From: Opitutia bacterium
Lineage (GTDB): Bacteria; Verrucomicrobiota; Verrucomicrobiia; Opitutales; Opitutaceae
Assembly (NCBI GenBank): GCA_016190985.1
Contig: JACPPI010000032.1
Location: 1 to 39,077, forward strand
Direction of reading: 5' to 3'
DNA: 39,077 nucleotides
This document shows, in pieces, positions 17,798 to 25,754 of this stretch; positions within the stretch are counted from its first letter, which is position 1; the number at the start of each line of letters is the position of its first letter. Position numbers and translations under genes: made by a program. The notes beneath the pieces were generated by a model. That model did not search any database. It was not told where the DNA came from and worked only from the letters and a program-made list of their open reading frames with translations.

Positions 17798-18096
17798 AAC
17801 CGCATGCTCTCCATCCCGAGGCTGATGCAGAATATGAAGAGGCGGTCCGACATTACGCCTCGATCACGCCGGAGCTGGGCGGTCGCTTCTATGACGAGGT
17901 CGAGCGCCTGATCGCCGAAGCCTGCCAGACACCCGGCACCTTCCGCTTCATCCGCAAGCCCGCCCGCCGGCACTTCACCCGCGAATTCCCCTACGGCATC
18001 ATCTACGTCGAGCGCCCTGACGACATCTGGATCCTCGCTGTCATGCACCTCCGCCGGGAACCAAACTACTGGAAACATCGTCTCACCCGGCCATGA
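17794..18096 (+). CDS. RelE/ParE-superfamily toxin
   Basis: 100 residues, a typical plasmid-stabilisation-type toxin. HPEADAEYEEAVRHYASI and FYDEVERLIAEA form the first two helices, and R-x-FIRKPARRHFTREFPYGIIYVE forms the beta sheet. The C-terminal MHLRREPNYWKHRL contains the usual His/Arg/Trp cluster. The target (ribosome-bound mRNA for RelE, gyrase for ParE) cannot be decided from sequence. It uses GTG at 17794 inside the antitoxin stop, and its own stop overlaps the ATG of a third gene at 18093. Confidence 0.87.
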   Translation: MKPHALHPEADAEYEEAVRHYASITPELGGRFYDEVERLIAEACQTPGTFRFIRKPARRHFTREFPYGIIYVERPDDIWILAVMHLRREPNYWKHRLTRP

Positions 18097-18320
18097 AACG
18101 CCACCGTAAATCCAAAGCACCGGTCTTCGACCCGCAAGGCTACCAGGCCAACATTAAGGATTTGAACGGAACTCCCCTGCCCAACCTGGACAAAGTCAGA
18201 GCTAAATCGGCAAGGGACGGAGTCCGCCTCAGCTCAGAGCCGACCTTTGCCTTCTGGGACAATCCCACTGATGCCATCTACGACGGCCTGCCAGGGCGCA
18301 AAGCCAAGCCGGACTTATAG
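18093..18320 (+). CDS. Third gene of the toxin-antitoxin operon, antitoxin-tail-like
   Basis: 75 residues, start ATGA overlapping the toxin stop. The N-terminus is basic (KRHRKSK). The C-terminal third reads SSEPTFAFWDNPTDAIYDGL (48-66, W55 D56 N57), which resembles the WDN-x(2)-DA-x-Y tail seen at the end of some VapB/DUF2281-type antitoxins, the part that docks onto the toxin. No DNA-binding domain is obvious, and no second toxin follows. It may be a second neutraliser for the ParE-like toxin, a remnant of another module, or an unrelated small protein. I infer translation from the tight coupling. Confidence 0.65.
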   Translation: MKRHRKSKAPVFDPQGYQANIKDLNGTPLPNLDKVRAKSARDGVRLSSEPTFAFWDNPTDAIYDGLPGRKAKPDL

Positions 18321-18335
18321 CATGGGAGCCGAATC

Positions 18336-18384
18336 GGGTCAGACTTGGCAGTGTGCAGTTCAGCCGAGCCAAGGCCGGCGCGCC
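18336..18384. repeat. 49-bp repeat R2, right of the toxin-antitoxin genes
   Basis: Direct-orientation partner of 17319-17367 (37 of 49 identical). It begins 15 bases after the third gene ends. The divergence suggests an old duplication or members of a dispersed family rather than a recent insertion. Confidence 0.6.
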
Positions 18385-18478
18385 AATTGCCTCTTGTCGA
18401 ATCCGTCGCATGCCGGTTGAAATCATGGGCAACCCCGCTGTGCCTGGCGCGGATGCAACCCCCAACCCCTCGAACCCC

Positions 18479-18862
18479 ATGAATGTCCGGGTCTTCCTCA
18501 CCCTCGCCGCCTTGATCAACCTTTTCTACGGCGCCTGGTATTTTCTCGCGCCCGACAACGTCGCCTCGGTCTACGGCTTTGCCGCGGCCTCCACCGAGCT
18601 GAGCCAGTGGATGCTGCGCTTCCTCGGCGTCTTCTCCCTCTCGACGGGCGTCATGTGCGCCGTCGGCCGGAACGCGGAAAAGTCGCCCGGCCGGACCGCC
18701 ATCCTCGCCGCCCAGGCCGTGGCGGGACTCCTCTGCTTTTACCTCGACGTGAAGACGCTCCTGGGCACGCCCGGCACCATGGACTGGGTGGACACGGTGG
18801 TTAACGGTGCCCTCGGTTTCGGCGCGGCGCTCTACCTCTATCGCGATCGCAAGTCCCAGTAA
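18479..18862 (+). CDS. Small four-helix membrane protein, unknown
   Basis: 127 residues with about four hydrophobic segments: LTLAALINLFYGAWYFLAP near the start, LRFLGVFSLSTGVMCAVG, ILAAQAVAGLLCFYLDV, and GALGFGAALYLY at the end. The pattern resembles small DUF4345- or DoxX-like integral membrane proteins, but I cannot assign a family with confidence. ATG 18479 starts directly before the first membrane segment; longer starts would add an unrelated, repeat-derived stretch. GC content returns to the window average here, so it marks the right edge of the AT-richer part. Confidence 0.72.
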   Translation: MNVRVFLTLAALINLFYGAWYFLAPDNVASVYGFAAASTELSQWMLRFLGVFSLSTGVMCAVGRNAEKSPGRTAILAAQAVAGLLCFYLDVKTLLGTPGTMDWVDTVVNGALGFGAALYLYRDRKSQ

Positions 18863-18941
18863 GGACCAATCCGCCCGCCCGCCGCGCCTCCGCGTGTGCC
18901 AGCCAATCGGCTTCGCGCTAAGCGTGACAATTGGGGATCGT

Positions 18942-19025
18942 TCACTCGCGACCGCAGGCCTGGCAATCCACCACGACGAGCAGGACGAGGGCAACGCACA
19001 GGGCCGGAAAGAGCATGCTGATCAT
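18942..19025 (-). CDS. Possible 27-residue membrane micropeptide
   Basis: ATG at 19025 to TGA at 18942. The peptide starts MISMLF, has one hydrophobic stretch of about 15 residues (ALCVALVLLVVV), and ends DCQACGRE with a C-x-x-C pair. A run of hydrophobic residues ending in a short polar CxxC tail is unusual for a chance frame of this length. There is no recognisable promoter or ribosome site and no similarity I know of. It may be chance. Confidence 0.25.
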   Translation of the reverse strand: MISMLFPALCVALVLLVVVDCQACGRE

Positions 19026-19307
19026 GGGGGTATGCGAATATCAGACGGTTTCGGCCCCGAACCGTTCAAAGATTCCCCCGTTATCGCCGGCCCCGGCCCA
19101 TCAAGCACCTCCACATCAAGCGCGAGCCAAACGGGGTCGCGCCGCGGGATGCTTCTTTGGAGTCGCTACGCAACCGCTGCACCGGCCAACCCACTGTCCG
19201 CCAAATCAGGGCAATCCTAGGTCTTGACTGAGCCGGTCCGCCGTCGCGGTTTGAACCCCGATAATTCGTCAATTAATACGTTACAAATTTCCGGCCCGCA
19301 CCGGGGG

Positions 19308-19330
19308 TTGGTAGTTTAATAGACTACCAA
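19308..19330. terminator. Perfect hairpin between convergent genes
   Basis: TTGGTAGT (19308-19315) and ACTACCAA (19323-19330) form an 8-bp stem with a 7-base loop TTAATAG. It lies 4 bases beyond the stop of the SRPBCC gene and downstream of the 18479 gene. No T-run on either strand. Confidence 0.45.
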
Positions 19331-19334
19331 GGAC

Positions 19335-19766
19335 TCAGGCACCGGGCGGCCGGAGGACCTCCGCCGTGAGCCGGTCGAGATTCTGCTCGTTGGCCGGGAC
19401 GACGATATGGCGGACGCGCTCGGCGAAGGCCGAGTCCTCAAAAACCTGCTCCCACGAGACGGTCGTGCCCGTCGCCGAAGCGACCAGCCCGATGGTCAGG
19501 CGATAACGCGGCGACGAGATGTGCTGCACCACGACCCGGGACGCCGGCACAATCTCGGCAAAGACGCTCTCGTTCGGATGCTTGCCGCCGTTGGGCGCGT
19601 GCATCGTGTAGACCCAGCGTCCGCCGGGCTTGAATTCGCAGAGCGTGAAGGTGTTGGTGAAGCCCGCCGGCCCCCACCAGCGCGCGAGGCGGACCGGATC
19701 GGTGAACGCGGCGAAGACCTGCTCCGGCGACGCCGGGATTTCGCGGGAGGTGGCGAAGGTCGTCAT
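19335..19766 (-). CDS. SRPBCC/AHSA1-like protein
   Basis: 143 residues of the START-like (SRPBCC) fold, AHSA1 subfamily. SREIPASPEQVFAAFTDPVRLARWWGPAGF is the characteristic N-terminal segment, followed by FKPGGRWVYTMHAPNG. The protein ends with the usual long C-terminal helix. These proteins bind small hydrophobic ligands or act with ArsR-type regulators; no regulator gene lies next to it here. ATG 19766 is chosen over 19784 because similarity starts at MTTFATSREI. Confidence 0.85.
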   Translation of the reverse strand: MTTFATSREIPASPEQVFAAFTDPVRLARWWGPAGFTNTFTLCEFKPGGRWVYTMHAPNGGKHPNESVFAEIVPASRVVVQHISSPRYRLTIGLVASATGTTVSWEQVFEDSAFAERVRHIVVPANEQNLDRLTAEVLRPPGA

Positions 19767-19820
19767 GGCATGTCGGCGGCGCACACAGGCTATGCGTGAA
19801 AGATAGTCATCATCTACTAA

Positions 19821-20402
19821 TCACCCCATGCGCCGCAGCACGCGCAGGCGCTCCCGGCCTTCGCGCGACTGGAAGGCCACGTCCGGCACATAATCCTCGA
19901 CGATCTCGTAGCCGTCCTTGAACAGCGCGGTCAGCTCGGGCACCGGGAAGGCGAAGGGCGGCCCCTCCTCGCCGGGATCGAGGTGCGGGCTGATGAACCA
20001 CACGCCGATCAGCAGGCCGCCGGGCTTGAGCATCAGGTCGATCCCGCGCCGGTAGTCGCCGCGCATCGCGGGATGCAGGCCGCTCAGGCAGGTGTGCTCC
20101 AAAACGAGGTCGAACGCGCCGCGCAGCTCCGGCGCCGGGTTGAACACGTCGCCGACCACGAAGCGCTCCGCGATGTGCGGATACCGCGCGCGGGCCTCGG
20201 CGATGCCGGTGGGCGCGATGTCGAGGCCGAGGGCGTCGAGCCCGTGCTCCACCGCCAGCGCCACCTCATGGCCGTGGCCGCAGCCGGGCACCAGGGCGCG
20301 CCCGCGCACCGGGTGCCGCTCCAGATATTGGATCAGCGGAGGGGACGGCGCGCCCTTGTTCCAGAACACCTCGCCCTTCCGGTAGATTTCGTCCCAGTCC
20401 AT
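19821..20402 (-). CDS. TPMT-like SAM-dependent methyltransferase
   Basis: 193 residues of the thiopurine S-methyltransferase-like family. The N-terminal W-DEIYRKGEVFWNKGAPSP segment, the SAM-binding LVPGCGHGHEVALA followed by ALGLDIAP, and the catalytic-region LEHTCLSGLHP are typical. The substrate is unknown in most bacteria; thiols, halides or metalloids are methylated by relatives. A second member lies at 37416-38048. It is divergent from the lipoprotein gene with 71 bases between. Confidence 0.85.
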   Translation of the reverse strand: MDWDEIYRKGEVFWNKGAPSPPLIQYLERHPVRGRALVPGCGHGHEVALAVEHGLDALGLDIAPTGIAEARARYPHIAERFVVGDVFNPAPELRGAFDLVLEHTCLSGLHPAMRGDYRRGIDLMLKPGGLLIGVWFISPHLDPGEEGPPFAFPVPELTALFKDGYEIVEDYVPDVAFQSREGRERLRVLRRMG

Positions 20403-20473
20403 GGGGCCGAATAAAACCGCCCGGCCGGGGTGCGTCGAGGCACAATCGGTTTGCCGCGGGCCTTTGCGCCGTC

Positions 20474-20911
20474 ATGCTGCCGGTCATGCGCCGCGCCCTC
20501 TTGCTGCCGCTGCTCGCCGCCGCCCTGTTGCTCTCGGGCTGCGGGTGGATCTTTGAGACGTTCGTCTCCGACTCCGCCACGCGTTTCGCCTTCCAGCTCC
20601 GCGACGAGGCGGAGGCGCTGAGAAAATCCGGCGCCACCACCCGCACCTTTGAGCACCGGCCGGCGGCCTGGCCCGACGGCCTGAGCGGCGAATACCGCAT
20701 CGAGTTCGTCGGCCCCGAGGAACCGAACGACGGTCGCCGCGCTCTCATGACTTCCAAATCCTACGACGGCCCGCTCTGGAGCGGCACGACCTACCACCTC
20801 AACTACGTCCGCGTGTCCCGGGCCCTCAAGGCCGCGCACCGCAAGGGCGAGCCCACAATCGTCACGCTCGAACTCAAGGACGGCGGCGTCTACGTCACCG
20901 CGCTGAAGTGA
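20474..20911 (+). CDS. Small secreted lipoprotein, unknown function
   Basis: 145 residues with a lipoprotein signal: hydrophobic core ALLLPLLAAALLLSGC with lipobox cysteine C23. The first ATG (20474) or the one four codons on (20486) could start it. The mature part, about 122 residues, is polar and mixed alpha/beta with no motif I recognise. Gly at +1 followed by Trp gives no Asp sorting signal, so outer-membrane placement is likely if Lol rules apply. Its stop is 26 bases from the converging HDOD gene. Confidence 0.75.
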   Translation: MLPVMRRALLLPLLAAALLLSGCGWIFETFVSDSATRFAFQLRDEAEALRKSGATTRTFEHRPAAWPDGLSGEYRIEFVGPEEPNDGRRALMTSKSYDGPLWSGTTYHLNYVRVSRALKAAHRKGEPTIVTLELKDGGVYVTALK

Positions 20912-20937
20912 CGGCCGCGCCCGCGGGGGCGGCGGGA

Positions 20938-22071
20938 TCAGGCCGCCTCGGTCAGGCTCTGCAGCTCGGGCTTGAGCTGCGCGACAAAGGCCCGCAACTG
21001 CTGCTCCAACCGCGCGGGGTCCGCCCGGCCGCCGCCGTGCCGCGCGATCACCGGCCACGCCGGCAGCGTCTCAAAATCCCCGTCGGCCTCGTCGAGGCGC
21101 GCGCCGCTGAAGCCGAGGCCGTAGGTCTTGCAGGTGAAATTCGCCACGCTCACCAGCGCCACGAGCAACTGGTGCGCCTCCGCCTGCTCCGGCCGGGCGT
21201 GGTGCGCGATCGCCGCGATGATCTCGCCCGGCAGGCCGTTGAGCCGCGCGAAGATTTCGCCCGCCTCGCCGTGGCCGACGCCGAGCCGGGCCTCCTCCAA
21301 CGCCTCCAGCCGCGGGCCGCCCTGCCAGCTCTCGACCAGCACGGCGCGGTAGGCCTCGGGCTCGGTGGTGGAGAGCACGATCTTGCCCACGTCGTGCATG
21401 AGCGCGGCCAGGTGGAGTCCGGGCTGGGCGGGCAGGCCGAGCCGTTGTTCCAGCTCCTCCGCCACGGCGGCGGTCGCGAGCCCGTGGATCCACAGGTGCT
21501 TCCAATCGAAGCCCGCCGCCACGCTGTGCGAGTCGCGCATGGTGAAGAGCGCCGTCGCCAGCGTGCGCACCCGGCGCACGCCGAGCATCTGCACCGCCGC
21601 CATGATGTCCTCGATGCGCTGCGCCGGGCTGACGAACGCCGAGTTGGCCATGCGCAACACCCGCACGCACAGCGCCGGATCCTTTTGCACGACCGCCACA
21701 ATCTCGTCGAGCGACGCCTCGTCGCGGCTGGTGGCCTTGAGAAAGCCCGACGCCAGCGATTGCAAGGCCGGGATCTGCCGCAGGTTTTCCAATTTCGCCA
21801 GCGTGCGTTCCCGCCGGCCCGGGTCGGCCTCGATCGGGACCGGAACGCCTGCGGCCGGCAGGCCGACGGTGGCGAGCAGCGTCTGGGTCAGTTCCGCGTG
21901 GTCCGCCTCGAGGCGGGTCTCGGCGGCGGGCATGACCGGCGCCACGACCGGGGCGGATGCGGCGGCCGCGGCCGACGGCGGCGGCCCCATCGGCGGGGCG
22001 GACGCGGGACGTCGCCGGCCAAGGAGCCACGACCACCAACCACTGAGGTGGAGTTGGAGAGCCGAGACCAT
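20938..22071 (-). CDS. HDOD domain signalling protein
   Basis: 377 residues. The N-terminal 25 residues hold a Trp-rich segment (LSGWWSWLLG), followed by a Pro/Ala-rich linker to about 60. An HDOD domain, related to HD-GYP but usually non-hydrolytic, occupies about 95-300: IPALQSLASGFL, VQKDPALCVRVLRMANSA, VQMLGVRRVRTLA and ALMHDVGKIVL, with an intact HD pair. Such proteins work in chemosensory, c-di-GMP or stress signalling. It is the last gene of a minus-strand series with a PilZ protein and a solute-binding protein. A hairpin occupies the ribosome-binding region. Confidence 0.88.
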   Translation of the reverse strand: MVSALQLHLSGWWSWLLGRRRPASAPPMGPPPSAAAAASAPVVAPVMPAAETRLEADHAELTQTLLATVGLPAAGVPVPIEADPGRRERTLAKLENLRQIPALQSLASGFLKATSRDEASLDEIVAVVQKDPALCVRVLRMANSAFVSPAQRIEDIMAAVQMLGVRRVRTLATALFTMRDSHSVAAGFDWKHLWIHGLATAAVAEELEQRLGLPAQPGLHLAALMHDVGKIVLSTTEPEAYRAVLVESWQGGPRLEALEEARLGVGHGEAGEIFARLNGLPGEIIAAIAHHARPEQAEAHQLLVALVSVANFTCKTYGLGFSGARLDEADGDFETLPAWPVIARHGGGRADPARLEQQLRAFVAQLKPELQSLTEAA

Positions 22072-22097
22072 GAGGGAGTAAACTGTCTCCCTCCTTT
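22072..22097 (-). promoter_or_regulatory. Hairpin covering the HDOD ribosome-binding region
   Basis: On the minus strand AAAGGAGG (22097-22090) overlaps GAGGGAG (22093-22087), which pairs perfectly with CTCCCTC (22078-22072) directly before the ATG at 22071. The Shine-Dalgarno-like sequence is therefore 18 bases from the start when unfolded and partly buried in the stem when folded. One of very few purine-rich ribosome-site candidates in this window. Confidence 0.5.
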
Positions 22098-22151
22098 CGG
22101 CTCGTTGCCCGGCCGGCTTGAGGCCGGAAGCAGGCCGGGCACCCCTCGGCC

Positions 22152-23270
22152 TCAGGGCCGGATCGTCTCGACGAAGGTCAGCCGGCCGTTTTTCACCGTG
22201 ATGATCGCGGCCTCCTTGTCGGCGTCGCGCGACGGGTTGATCGTCGTGCGGCCGGTGACGCCGGGAAAATCCCGCGTGGCCGCCAGCGCCGCCCGCAGGG
22301 CCTTGGGCTCCGTGGTGCCGGCGCGCGTGATGGCGTCGGCCGCGAGCTTCACGGCGTCGTAGGTGAGCGCGGACAGGCCGTTGGGCGTGTGGCCGGTCTG
22401 TTTCCGGTAGGCGGCGACAAAGGCGCGCGAGGCCGCGCCGGTGTTCTCGGTCGCGAAGTGGGTCGAGTAATACACGCCCTCCATGGCCGCGCCGCCGATC
22501 TCGAGCAGTTGCGGCGCCTCGAAGCCGTCGCCGCCGAGCAGCGTCGCGGTGAGGCCGAGCTGCCTCGCCTGCTGGGCCACGAGCCCGGCGGCCACGTAGT
22601 AGCCGGGCAGGAAGAGCGCGTCGGGTTTCGCCGCGCGGATCGCCGTGAGCTGGGCGCGGAAGTCGGTGTCGGCGCCGTTGTATTTCTGCGTGGCGACGAT
22701 CTCGCCGCCGAGGGCCCTGAAGGTTTTCTCGAAATATTCCGCGAGCCCCACCGAGTAGGGCGCCGAGGCGTCGATGAGCAGCGCGGCGCGCTTCAGCCCC
22801 AACCGGCGGCGGGCGAAGGCGGCGATGACATCGCCCTGGAAGGGGTCGATGAAGCACACGCGGAAGATGGCGTCGCCGAATTGCGTGACCTTGGGGCTCG
22901 TGGCGGCGGGCGTGATGAGCGGGATGCCGGCGGCCTGCGCGATCGGCGCGGCCTCCAGCGTGCGGGCCGAGGAGCACTCGCCGATCAGCACGGCCGCGCG
23001 GCCGCGGGAGATGAGCTTCTTCGCCGCCGTGGCCGACTCGCCTGCGAGCGAGCGGTTGTCCTCCACCAGCAGCTCGACCGGCCGGCCGAGCACGCCGCCG
23101 GCGGCGTTCAGCTCGGCCACCGCCAGCCGCGCGCCGGGCAGCGACACGTCGCCGAACGAGGCGTCGCGGCCCGTGAGCGACATGAAGAACCCGATCCGCA
23201 CCGGCTCGGCGGCGATCACGCCCGCCAGCAACGCGAGCCCGAGCACCCCGGATGACATGATGCGCCCCAT
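22152..23270 (-). CDS. Periplasmic ligand-binding protein (LivK/Peripla_BP_6 type)
   Basis: 372 residues: signal peptide at about 1-21 (VLGLALLAGVIAAEP), then a type I periplasmic binding fold. IGFFMSLTGRDASFG, AVAELNAAGGVLGRPVELLVEDN and the later PLITPAATSPKVT are standard for branched-chain amino acid/amide binding proteins. No ABC permease or ATPase is beside it. It sits between a PilZ and an HDOD gene, so a sensory role is as likely as transport. The start could also be ATG 23258. Confidence 0.88.
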   Translation of the reverse strand: MGRIMSSGVLGLALLAGVIAAEPVRIGFFMSLTGRDASFGDVSLPGARLAVAELNAAGGVLGRPVELLVEDNRSLAGESATAAKKLISRGRAAVLIGECSSARTLEAAPIAQAAGIPLITPAATSPKVTQFGDAIFRVCFIDPFQGDVIAAFARRRLGLKRAALLIDASAPYSVGLAEYFEKTFRALGGEIVATQKYNGADTDFRAQLTAIRAAKPDALFLPGYYVAAGLVAQQARQLGLTATLLGGDGFEAPQLLEIGGAAMEGVYYSTHFATENTGAASRAFVAAYRKQTGHTPNGLSALTYDAVKLAADAITRAGTTEPKALRAALAATRDFPGVTGRTTINPSRDADKEAAIITVKNGRLTFVETIRP

Positions 23271-23319
23271 GCCCGCGAGGAAGACAGATTCGCCGCCGCG
23301 CGGCGAGCCTGCGTTGCGC

Positions 23320-24084
23320 TCAGAACGCGCAGTGCTTCAGGTAGCTCCGCACGTCGTCGGGCACGGCGGCGGCGAGGTTGGGCACGACCCAGGTGAAGAG
23401 GCGGCCGATTTCCAGGCATTTCTCCGTCGAGGCCGGCCGCGAGCCGGTGCCGTCCAGGTCGGAGAGGAACTCCACCGACTGCCCGACGACGCCGCGCACG
23501 AGGTTGTCCTTGAGCTGGAACTCGAAGGCGGCGAGCGACTCGTCGGCCGGGTGCCGCCACACGGTCAGGCGCGAGGCCCGGTCGCTGGCATAGACCTCCA
23601 CGAGGTAGCCCGAGGCGTCGGGCTTCGCCGCCTTGGGCTGGAGCTTGAGCGTGGAGCCGAGCGCGATGACCTCGAGCAGCTGCCGGTAGGCGCGCTCGAG
23701 CGACGCCTCGACGGGATCGAGCTGCAACCCGAACAGCGTGCCCTCGGGCTGCCCGGTGACGTTGATGACATGGCACGGCAAGGTGAGCGCGTAGTCGTCC
23801 ACCGCGAGCTTGAGGTCGCAGGGGTCGCCCAGGCCGATCTTCAGCCCGGGGCCCATCTGGATGCGCACGCCCTCCTCGGAACAGTCGATGAGGCGCCCTT
23901 TCCAGTTCCAACCCTGCCGCGTGTCGCTCATGGGCGCGCCGGTGTCGTCGCGCGCGATGAAGCTGAGCACGGCCTTGAGCGCGAAGGCGGGGCTGACGGC
24001 ATAGCGCACCTTGCTGCGCCGCTCCACCGCCGGGGCGGAAGGCGTCGGGGCGGGTTGCTTGAGGATGCGCTTGAAGAACAGCAT
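23320..24084 (-). CDS. PilZ domain protein
   Basis: 254 residues. The c-di-GMP-binding PilZ motifs are present: R23-x3-R27 in ERRSKVRY and D67-x-S69-x2-G72 in IDCSEEGVRI, with the beta-barrel continuing to about 125. Residues 130-250 form a second region with no clear family (LEVIALGSTLKLQP to the end, KHCAF). It follows the POT transporter gene by 12 bases and precedes the binding-protein gene by 49 bases on the same strand. Confidence 0.83.
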   Translation of the reverse strand: MLFFKRILKQPAPTPSAPAVERRSKVRYAVSPAFALKAVLSFIARDDTGAPMSDTRQGWNWKGRLIDCSEEGVRIQMGPGLKIGLGDPCDLKLAVDDYALTLPCHVINVTGQPEGTLFGLQLDPVEASLERAYRQLLEVIALGSTLKLQPKAAKPDASGYLVEVYASDRASRLTVWRHPADESLAAFEFQLKDNLVRGVVGQSVEFLSDLDGTGSRPASTEKCLEIGRLFTWVVPNLAAAVPDDVRSYLKHCAF

Positions 24085-24096
24085 GGGAAGACAGGT

Positions 24097-25650
24097 CTAG
24101 GCGGCGCGGTAATAATCCCGGGTGCGGTAGCTCCGGGCCACGAGCCCGAAGGCCGCCGCCGCCGCGAAGGCGAACGCCGCGAAGAAAAACATCTGGAAGG
24201 CCGTGACGCCGAAGCCGGTCGAGGCGATGAAGGTGGTGACGGCGGCGTTCTTCACGCTGGCGTTGACGACGAGCACCCAGAGGTTGCCCACGGTGACGGC
24301 GAGCAGCCAGAAGCTCATGAGCGCGCCCTTCATCGCCTGCGGCGCCTGGCTGTAGGCGAATTCCAGGCCCGTGGCCGACACCAGCACCTCGCCGAGCGTG
24401 AGCAGCGCGTAGGGCAGCACCTGCCAGGTGATGGAGAACGCATGGCCCCCGTCGAGCACCACCTGCATCAGGCCGACCACAACCCACGCCGCGCCGGAGA
24501 ACGCGATGCCCAGCGTCATGCGCCGCAGCGCCGTCATCTCGTAGCCGGCGCGCTTCAACGCGGGGAAGAGCACGAGATTGTTGAACGGGATGAGCAGCAT
24601 CACCAGCGCCGGGTTGAGCGCCTGCATCTGCGACGACTGGAACCACGCGGGCTTGGTCATGGCGTCGGCCTGCAGCACCCACGTCGAGGCCTTCTGGTCG
24701 AAAAGCGACCAGAACGGCGTCACGAGGGCGAAGAGCACGAGCACGCGGAGCACGCCGCGCACGCCCTCGACCGCCTCGTCAGGATGCGCGCCCCGCGCGC
24801 CGGCCAGCTGGCGTTGCACGCCGAGGCCGCCGAAGGCGATGAGCGCCACGAGCGCGAGGCAGGCGGCCTTCACGAAATTCCCGAAGCCCGGCAGCAGCGC
24901 GAACGCCGCGACCGCCACCAGCACGCCCGCGCCGGCGAGCACCTGCCCCGGCGCGCCCGACATGAGCGCCGTGCGGCACACCCGCAGGAACGAGTGCGGG
25001 TCCGGCGGCGCCGGCGGCACGAGCACGTATTGCTTGCGCCCCGCCCACAGGATCACGGTGGAGACGAACATCAGCGCGCCCGGGATGCCGAAGGCGACGG
25101 CCGGCCCGAGCTGCTTGAGGAAGACCGGCATGAGCAGCGAGGCGAAGAACGACCCGAAGTTGATGATCCAGTAGAACGCGTCGAACACGACCTTGGCGCG
25201 GTGCTTGTTGGTCTGGTCGAACTGGTCGCCGACGAAGGAGGAGACGCAGGGCTTGATGCCGCCGGAGCCGAGCGCGATGAGCGCGAGGCCCGTGTAGAAG
25301 CCCGGCCGGCTGTCCACAAACAGCGCGAGGCAGGCCTGGCCGGCGCAGTAGACGAGGCTCAGCCAGAAGATGGTGTGGTATTTGCCGAAAAACCGGTCGG
25401 CCAGCCAGCCGCCCAGCAGCGGGAAAAAATACACGCCGATCACGAAGGTGTGGAAGACATCCTTGGCGGCGCCGGCCCGGTCGCCCTCGGGCAGGTGGGC
25501 CAGCAGCGACGAGACGAGAAACACCGTGAGGATGTTGCGCATCCCATAAAAGCTGAAGCGCTCGCAGCCCTCGTTGCCGATGATGAACGGAATCTGGCGC
25601 GGGATGCGCGCGGCGGGATCGGCCGCGGCGCTGGCGGGGTCGGCGCTCAT
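24097..25650 (-). CDS. POT-family proton-dependent oligopeptide transporter
   Basis: 517 residues of the major facilitator superfamily, POT/PTR branch, with 12-14 membrane segments. The proton-coupling motif E27-x2-E30-R31 lies in the first helix (NEGCERFSFYG). The PTR signatures GGWLADRFFGKYHTI and GSGGIKPCVSSFVGDQF follow. A soluble loop with HPDEAVEG divides the halves. It takes up di- and tripeptides in relatives. It is the first gene of a minus-strand series ending with HDOD. Confidence 0.93.
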   Translation of the reverse strand: MSADPASAAADPAARIPRQIPFIIGNEGCERFSFYGMRNILTVFLVSSLLAHLPEGDRAGAAKDVFHTFVIGVYFFPLLGGWLADRFFGKYHTIFWLSLVYCAGQACLALFVDSRPGFYTGLALIALGSGGIKPCVSSFVGDQFDQTNKHRAKVVFDAFYWIINFGSFFASLLMPVFLKQLGPAVAFGIPGALMFVSTVILWAGRKQYVLVPPAPPDPHSFLRVCRTALMSGAPGQVLAGAGVLVAVAAFALLPGFGNFVKAACLALVALIAFGGLGVQRQLAGARGAHPDEAVEGVRGVLRVLVLFALVTPFWSLFDQKASTWVLQADAMTKPAWFQSSQMQALNPALVMLLIPFNNLVLFPALKRAGYEMTALRRMTLGIAFSGAAWVVVGLMQVVLDGGHAFSITWQVLPYALLTLGEVLVSATGLEFAYSQAPQAMKGALMSFWLLAVTVGNLWVLVVNASVKNAAVTTFIASTGFGVTAFQMFFFAAFAFAAAAAFGLVARSYRTRDYYRAA

Positions 25651-25754
25651 GGGGGATTGTTCATGACGCTGCCGGGACCGCCGGGAAATTCAAGGGGCGA
25701 TTAAGGGTGAATGCGAAATCTTGCAGGGCCGGTCCCGGCGGCCATGTTGGCCGC

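Larger units (their letters stand above)
18863..19334. other. Repeat-scarred spacer
   Basis: No large gene. It contains a possible 27-residue minus-strand peptide (18942-19025). It also holds a partial copy of the 17.4-kb sequence (ATTCGTC, AATAC and AAATTTCCGGC at 19264-19294 compare with 17401-17446), a CCCCGAACCGTTC word like one at 17377, and a perfect hairpin at 19308-19330. It looks like decayed ends of the same repeat family that borders the toxin-antitoxin genes. Confidence 0.5.

Noticed and set aside
20938-22977. 679-codon minus frame as one HDOD fusion protein
   Set aside because: Residues before position 303 are an out-of-frame reading of the binding-protein gene; HDOD starts at 22071.
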